Source: Herpetospermum pedunculosum
Lineage: Eukaryota > Streptophyta > Magnoliopsida > Cucurbitales > Cucurbitaceae
Reading direction: 5' to 3'
Assembly (NCBI GenBank): GCA_028017165.1
Contig: CM051531.1
Coordinates: forward strand, 49,353,893-49,417,892
DNA: 64,000 bases
The notes beneath the pieces are model-generated. The model saw only the letters and a list, made by a program, of their open reading frames with translations, ran no database searches and was not told the DNA's origin. Position numbers and translations under genes: made by a program. This document shows, piece after piece, positions 58,097 through 64,000 of the stretch. How positions within the stretch are numbered: position 1 is the first letter of the stretch; the number at the start of each line of letters is the position of its first letter.

Positions 58097-61000
58097 CTAT
58101 TGAAATTGGTCCGACCACAAGTAATAATTTATGAGTGGTACGAGTTTACCCTTGACAGCAAGAGGATGGTGGGGATCATGTCTATGATTGGCACGAGCAT
58201 CACCATAGTCTTGTAAGCCAATCATCTCTTCATGTCCTGCAACCATTTTCGACCAAAAAAAAACCAAATTAAACAAAACTTTCAAAACCTCAAAACAAAA
58301 TAATCCATCAAATTTTTGAGTTAAAAAAAAAGGAGAAAAATGGGTTCAGTTTTACCAGCTAGGAGACGATGTATCGTATTGTCGTCTTCGACTACTCCCG
58401 ACTTTGAAAAACGCTCGTTCATCGTTATTTTCATCGCTACCGTTCCTCCATTTTCTGAAAAATTAATCGGTTTTAGAAAATAAAGGTTGTTTTAGGAAAA
58501 ATCAAGAAAATATTAAATCACCACTAGACCCAAAAGACAAAATTGGTAGATTATGACATGTATTTAACCAATCATATATATCCTTAATACTACCTCTATT
58601 TGTGGTGTTGAAATTTATACAAAGCCCAACAAGTTGGCTTATTAAACTACCAGTAATAAACCTTGTTTATTAAGGTGATATTTAATCATTTTTATAACGT
58701 AATACTCCCTCTCACTTTGTAAGTTTGAAAATTAGAATAAGAGACTCAAAATTTAGGGCATATATTTAGTAGACAATTCATGCTTTCAGATTCACCGAGT
58801 CTAAATAAATATGTGTTTGGTATGCAATTTTGAGTCTCTTTTTTGAAAACTGTTTCCGAATTTCAAACTGTAGAAATTTTGAAAAACGACATTTTTTTTT
58901 TTGTTTCCCGTGTATCTAAATTTTGAATTTAAAATTTTAAAATACAAAATTATATTTATTATGATAAAAACTTGAATAAATGTAGTATTTCATGTTATAA
59001 ACTCAATTCATTTTGTACCAACTGAAAACATGAAATACAATTCAGTTTTATTGAATCCTTGTTTTCAAATTTCTATTTTCATATCATCAACAAAACACTT
59101 AACTATTATATGAAATGGGAAAGAAATGACATGGCTAACTCGGAGCTACTATTTAGATATCATGTTAAATTATCAATATACCCACATGAAAGCATTTAAG
59201 CTGATAAGTTTGGCATATTAATCATTTATACATATTTGTCACCCTCGTTCATTAGCTTGAAAATTAGCACAAAATTAAACTTAGAGCGTGTTTGGCCCAA
59301 GAAGTTGGAAGGAGAAGTTAACTCCTCGTTTGGCCCACGGACTTGTTGAACTCGGATAAAAAATATCAACTCCCCAGACTTCAACAGTAATTAATATTGA
59401 ATTCTCCAGACTTCTACCCTAATTACTATTCAAGTTTGTCCCATTTTTCAAGGCATCACATTTTTTTCTCTTCCTCTCTCCCTCCCTCCCACAATATTTT
59501 TAATTATTTAAAAAAAAATACGTAATTTAAATCAGATGTGTAAAATGGCTAAAAATACAATTCGAGCTATTTTTATTATTTTAAATATAAATTAGGTTGT
59601 TCTATCAAAATTGATACTTAAACCAAATTAAACCAAATTCAAAATGTAGTATTCTTACAATAGAAATAAATAAAAACATCACCTTATTTGAATCCGTTTA
59701 AATTAATGAATTAAAATCTTTCAAAATTCACATGTAATGGTTAACACACACTATTGTACGACTCTCTTTTATTTCAAAACTACCCAAATAAAATGAATAG
59801 TTAATGTGAGTGATATTGAAAAAAGATGTGAAGTATTGTGGTCAAAATTATTTTTGTTATCTTCAAATAAATTTGTAAAGAATACATAAAATAAAAAACA
59901 AAAATCGTATTCTTAAAATTTATTGGAAGAAGTTCTTAACAATGAAAATATGAAAAATTATAGAAAACAATTGTACAAAAAATAGCTAAAATAAACCGTC
60001 ATTATTGAAATGCTGGTTTTCGGATGTAGTGGATTCAGATGGAATGACGAGTTTAAGAGGGTGGAGGCGGAGAAAGATGTGTCCAGGGGCGGATCTCTGA
60101 AGGGACTAGTGGCCCTCCCAAAAATTTTGATTTTCTTATACTCGTAGGCAAAAATAATGCCTTAAATATATACTGTTGTTATTAAATACATTTTGGCCCC
60201 CCTATATTAACAAAATCTCATTCTGGTGTAGTGGTCATTATGTGTGTGTGTGCGTGCGTGCGTGCGTGCGTGCGTGTGTGTGAATTCGAACCTTTGGATT
60301 TTTGGCGATCTTTTTTTTATACTCTAATTTTTTGGCCCCCCAAACATCAATGTCTGGATCCACCCCTGGATGTGTCTGACATGAGGTGAGGGTAAGACTA
60401 TAACTTATGTGTTGTTCTTTTCTTTCTTTAAAAAAGTTTGTAAAATATACCTACATTAATAAAAACAAAAAAATCTCAATCTTAGAATTCATAAAATTAA
60501 AGTTCATAAAATTAAAGTTGAGTCTTAACAAAAATGAATATATATATATATATATATATTTGATAATCAATATAAAAAAAATAATGTGAGGTATATTGTG
60601 CTCAAAATTATTTTTGTTGTCTTCAAAGAAATTTGTAAAGGATGGATAAAATAAAAATAAAAAAATTCACTTTAGAATTTATTGAAATTGGAAGAAGCCA
60701 TTAATAATGAAATTTTGAAAATTTGTAGAATAAAATTGTGCAGAAAAAAGCAGCTAAAATAAACTAAGACTTCAGAACTTCAGATTCAACAACTCTTTGC
60801 TCCAAACACACCACATACTTTAAAACTTCAAACTAAACAACTCCCTAAAATACTTCAAAACTCTTCAGACTAAACAACTCCCCAGACTAAACAATTTCAA
60901 CTTCTTGGGTCAAACGCTCCCTTAACAACTTAATTAGCTATGATATGAAATTGTAAAGAAATGAGACGTTGCGCAAAGGTTCAAACTTAGAGCCTTCTGC

Positions 61001-61732
61001 TTTGACACATCATGCTTGAACTATTAATAAACGTCACAAGAGTCAAGCTGATAGGCTGGCTAGATATATTTAGTGCATGTTTGAGAGTGATTTTGAAAGG
61101 ACTAAAATAACTTTTGTCAAGTTCAAAATCACCCTAAAACATGTCTTTAATCATTCAAAATCAATTTTATATTTGATTTTACACTTTAAACACGAGTTTC
61201 ATCCAATCAAATTTTATTTTAAATTATTACAGACATGTTTCGGAGTGTTTTTTTTACTATGAAAAAAGTGATTTTAACAATTTCAAAATCACTCACAAAT
61301 CTGTTCTTAATCATTTGTACATATTCTAGTTAGTATGGTCGAAAATCTTCTGTTACTTAATTACCACTAAGTTTTTTACACGTGTTTTCATTTTCTTTTA
61401 GAAAATAAAAATTCTCTCTTCTCTTTCCCTGATCTCTTAGTTGTGTAGTGACAGCAAAAGATTCACAAAATCAAACCGATCAACTATATAAACCCGAAAA
61501 AATGACATGCAAGACATTTAACACAAAATTTCCTGCTTTAACACGAGGTTAAACTAGGTAAGTTTAAGCAGATAAGTTACGATATATTTAATATTTAACG
61601 AAGAGAAAGGGTTTTGTTCTCACTTTGTTTATTTGCAATTGGAGCTATTGCAGGTGTATTGCGAGCTGCAGAAGCTACAATGGCGAGGAGGAGAAAGAGA
61701 AGAAAGAAGTAAAGGGAGATTCGAGAAGCCAT
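58097..61732 (-). CDS. PSY-like: PSY-like sulfated-peptide precursor, gene 5 (three exons)
   Basis: Predicted exons: 61732-61624 (109 bp), 58454-58356 (99 bp) and 58236-58097 (140 bp), which sum to 115 residues plus stop. Donors are AAA|GTGAGA and CTG|GTAAAA; acceptors are TTTTTCAG and GTTGCAG. All phases agree (phase 1 throughout). Exon 1 encodes a signal peptide MASRISLYFFLLFLLLAIVA followed by SAARN. Exon 2 contains ERFSKSGVVEDDNTIHRLLA. Exon 3 has DYGDARANHRHDPHHP, keeping DYGD, AN and HDP of PSY1, with LQ before the Tyr-Asp pair. The extra exon and absence of the proline tract set it apart from genes 1-4. The 3169-bp first intron is filled by nested transposons. A 3.2-kb link between exon 1 and exons 2-3 is inferred from phase and context only. 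Confidence 0.7.
59284..60921. mobile_element. PIF/Harbinger-like element in the first intron of PSY-like gene 5
   Basis: Ends GAGCGTGTTTGGCCCAAGAA and TTCTTGGGTCAAACGCTCCC are imperfect inverted repeats, flanked by TTA (59281-59283 and 60922-60924). Internal direct repeats of about 190 bp (59810-60000 and 60580-60770) surround the nested hAT element. No transposase. Confidence 0.65.
60084..60368. mobile_element. hAT-like non-autonomous element, nested
   Basis: Starts CAGGGGCGGATCTCTG and ends CTGGATCCACCCCTG. Perfect 8-bp target duplication GATGTGTC at 60076-60083 and 60369-60376. Contains a GTGC/GTGT microsatellite at 60241-60281. Same family as 20416. Confidence 0.85.
61066..61305. mobile_element. 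MITE-like element in the first intron of gene 5
   Basis: GTGCATGTTTGAGAGTGATTTTGA at the left and TTTCAAAATCACTCACAAAT at the right are inverted ends of the family seen at 14605 and 39166. Exact boundaries uncertain. Confidence 0.5.
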
Positions 61733-61826
61733 TACTATATCTTCCTCTCTGGTTCTCTCTCACCTTCTGATTTCAATACACAAGGTGAAGTTATATGAAT
61801 GGAGAAGCCAAAGCCAAAAGGCTCCA

Positions 61827-61834
61827 TATTTATA
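61827..61834 (-). promoter_or_regulatory. TATA box of PSY-like gene 5
   Basis: TATAAATA followed by TGGAGCC, about 95 bp upstream of the exon 1 ATG. The context TCTATAAATATGGA matches gene 3 and supports 61732 as the start. Confidence 0.65.
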
Positions 61835-62049
61835 GAGACCAGAAAGAGAGAGAGAAGCCAAACATCTCCAACTGTGAGTTTTGGGCATGCTGTCATCATC
61901 TCACATTCTCTCTATTCAGTATTCACTATAGATTTTGAATGTGAAGAAATTAAATGAGTTTTTAATTTTTTTTCCTCTTTAGATACATTAGTTAGTTGCA
62001 TGCTACTATTTTCAATAAAGTTTTTGATGGACAAGCTAAGTGGTAAAAC

Positions 62050-62084
<35 letters not shown>

Positions 62085-62085
62085 A

Positions 62086-62491
62086 GGGTTGGTTGAACAA
62101 ACAACAATCCCCCACCCCCAATGACCAGCGTAGCTCAGTTGGCATATGTATGAGTTGACGACCACAAGGTCTGTGGTTCGAATCCCCCACCCCCAATGTA
62201 CTCAAAAAAAAAAGAACAAACAACAATCAGCCAAAAAATAATTACAAATTTCACAAAATTTAAAACTTTTGCAAATATGGCAAAAAATCAGTGGCTATCA
62301 CGGATAAACTTTATGACTATTACTGATAGACTATTATCACGGACAAAAATTCTATAAAAAAGACTACTATCAGCGATAGACTTCTATCAGCAATAGACCA
62401 TACTTTCAGTGATAGAAATTGTCATATCCGCAATTTTTTTTAAAGAGTGCTATATTTTTAATTATTTTACTTTAAATTGTTACAATTTTCC
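62086..62491 (+). mobile_element. Palindromic-core non-autonomous DNA element, copy 4, with nested SINE
   Basis: Starts GGGTTGGTTGAACAAACAAC and ends TTACAATTTTCC. The SINE at 62110-62213 interrupts it 24 bp from the start. The core CTATCAGCGATAGACTTCTA is shorter than in copy 1. Confidence 0.65.
62110..62213 (+). mobile_element. SINE, second subfamily
   Basis: Perfect 15-bp target duplication GAACAAACAACAATC at 62095-62109 and 62214-62228. GCGTAGCTCAGTTGGC (A-box) and GGTTCGAATCCCC (B-box) are close to real tRNA sequence, the best-preserved internal promoter here. CCCCCACCCCCAATG appears both at the 5' edge and before the tail. Confidence 0.85.
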
Positions 62492-62747
62492 TATTTTTTA
62501 AATTTTACGGACGGAAGGTGACATGGCATCTTTCTTTTAATTAATTTTTTTCCTTATTTTTTCAATTTATTAAATAAATAAACAAATTAAATATTTTACT
62601 CTTATTTCATCTTCCCTCTTCCCTCCTCTTTCTCTCCCATCCTCTCATTTTCTTCATTATATCATCTAGGGTCATCCGTCACACGTTGTCTTCTCCTTTT
62701 TTTTCTATGTTTCTCCTATATTCTTCTTCCTCTTTTTCCTTTCTCTT
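62492..62747. other. Pyrimidine-rich spacer
   Basis: TTTTTCTC-type runs without a gene. Confidence 0.4.
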
Positions 62748-62870
62748 TCACTACAACAATTTTGGGCTACAATGTTGGTCGAAGACCAACATTAAAGGCT
62801 ACGATGTCAGGCAAACGCCCGACATCTATGCGGGTGTCCTCGTAGCCCTGTAAGGATTGAAAAAAAATAT
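62748..62870 (+). mobile_element. CACTA (En/Spm) transposon end
   Basis: CACTACAACAATTTTGGGCT is a typical CACTA terminus, followed by subterminal inverted motifs (ATGTTGGTCGAAGACCAACAT and GATGTCAGGCAAACGCCCGACATC). The opposite end is not in the window, so it is a fragment or extends beyond. Confidence 0.6.
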
Positions 62871-63869
62871 ATTGAAAAACACAAATGTGAACAATCATAT
62901 ATGGATTCATTCCAAATCAATTAAAGGGGTTCTATCAGTTTCATTAAATTAATTAAAAAGGATTGGAATAAATTCGAAGAAAATAAAGGAGTAGCTTCTT
63001 GTCATGTATCCACTAAGACGATTCAATTCAAATACGTTTCAGAATGGGACGACAAAAAAGATATACGCCAGATTCGTTCAAAGAAAATAAGGGAGTAGCT
63101 TCTTGTCATGATTTATGAACTAGAGATCCTAGATTCGATCTCTTATCGGAACTACAAAGACTAAAATTGTATAAGTTTGCTTAGGATGAAAAATTCAAAG
63201 TAAAATCCACCAATCATGTTTTGCTGCAGTAGTTGCCAGTGAATTTAAAGATGGTATTTCTGTTACAAAGTCAAAAGAAAGATACATATAGATACTAGAA
63301 ATCAATCTTTGATTTGGGCACAGTGAAACCACAACCACACAGTAATTCTTCTCACAAAAAACCAGGTTTGATTATGATTTCATCAACTTTCAAGCCATGT
63401 CATGATTCATCTCTCTTTGGTTCTTCAGTTGACTTTCATTAATGGAAATATGTCAAAACAAATCATTTTTAATGTACCTGCTTAATTTAAGTTGATTTCA
63501 CTTTGCACTTCAATCAAATAATGGATGAAAACAATTTGAACTTCTTTTGTTTAGCTTTTTATCTAGGCATGAAATAAGCTTTGGAATATTTTTAAAAGAT
63601 TTGTTCCAAGAAAGTTAAACCCTCGGTAAATTCGAATTATGTTCAGATTCATGAATACAGCCCATATACGTTTGATACTATTTTTTTAAAAAAAAATCAG
63701 ATCCTATAATCCAAACAATGTAAATTTTGAAAACATTTTTTTTTTTTTAGTGTATCCAAATTTTAAATTTTAAATTTTAAAATAGAGGATTATATTTAAA
63801 AAGATAAAAACTTTAATAAATATAGTATTTCATGCCCTAAACAAAATTTGTTTTTGTTAAATTAAAATA
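62871..63869. other. Spacer, no gene recognised
   Basis: GGAGTAGCTTCTTGTCATG occurs twice (about 62990 and 63091), a roughly 100-bp direct repeat. The part at 63760-63840 resembles the 37337 repeat family (TATAGTATTTCATG). No supported coding region. Confidence 0.4.
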
Positions 63870-64000
63870 GGGTTGGTTGCACAAGGAGCAATCACGCCTA
63901 AAATAATTGCAAATATGGCAAAAAATCAGTGGCTATCATGGATAGACTCTATCGTTGATATATAACTATCACTGATAGACTTCTATCAGTGCTATCAGTG
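63870..64000 (+). mobile_element. Palindromic-core non-autonomous DNA element, copy 5 (cut by window end)
   Basis: Starts GGGTTGGTTGCACAAGGAGC and enters the CTATCACTGATAGACTTCTA array before the window ends. Confidence 0.65.

Noticed and set aside
62122..62185. Apparent tRNA gene (A-box and B-box present)
   Set aside because: It has a poly(A) tail and a 15-bp target duplication, and it does not fold into a full cloverleaf by eye. It is a SINE.

Overview
The window looks like nuclear DNA of a eudicot plant. It is very AT-rich, has spliced genes with canonical GT/AG introns, and is packed with Ty1/copia elements, tRNA-derived SINEs and small non-autonomous DNA transposons. Palindromic arrays built on CTATCACTGATAG/CTATCAGTGATAG recur; from memory these are common in cucurbits, so Cucurbitaceae is my best guess (inference, not proven). 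No housekeeping gene, rRNA or bona fide tRNA gene was recognised.

The genic content is a cluster of five secreted-peptide genes, all on the minus strand. Each encodes an N-terminal signal peptide and one or more copies of a motif that matches the sulfated-tyrosine hormone PSY1 (known peptide DYGDPSANPKHDPGVPPS). They lie at 11407-11793, 16483-16991, 32202-32894 (broken), 41938-42969 and 58097-61732. The first four share a layout of a short signal-peptide exon, a phase-1 intron and a peptide exon. The gene at 41938-42969 carries eight tandem 33-residue PSY-like units, so it reads as a multi-peptide precursor. The gene at 32202-32894 had four units but has a shortened signal peptide and a frameshift. 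The fifth gene has three exons, a more canonical single peptide and a 3.2-kb intron filled with nested transposons. All five keep a TATA box in the same sequence context upstream of the ATG.

The first four genes sit in related duplication units (about 11090-11990, 16155-18425, 31870-33735, 41580-46070). A promoter-only remnant of a further unit lies at about 30720-31120. The spacers are transposons: copia elements at 5367-10562 (minus), 26129-29460 (plus, internally deleted, nearly identical LTRs), 33740-36653 (minus, decayed) and 49538-54770 (plus, decayed, with a SINE inside); a Ty3/gypsy-like LTR and gag fragment near 29515-30719; PIF/Harbinger-like elements at 23357-24471 and 59284-60921; hAT-like elements at 14965-15630 and 60084-60368; a family with 9-bp target duplications and palindromic cores at 4586, 37852, 46618, 62086 and 63870; foldback elements near 13 kb and 22.3 kb; and a CACTA end at 62748.

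Functional picture: if expressed, the cluster would feed secreted precursors into the Golgi, where tyrosylprotein sulfotransferase can modify the DY motifs and prolyl hydroxylases can modify the proline tracts. The eight-unit precursor would multiply peptide dose. This rests on motif recognition; no expression or processing evidence is available from sequence alone.
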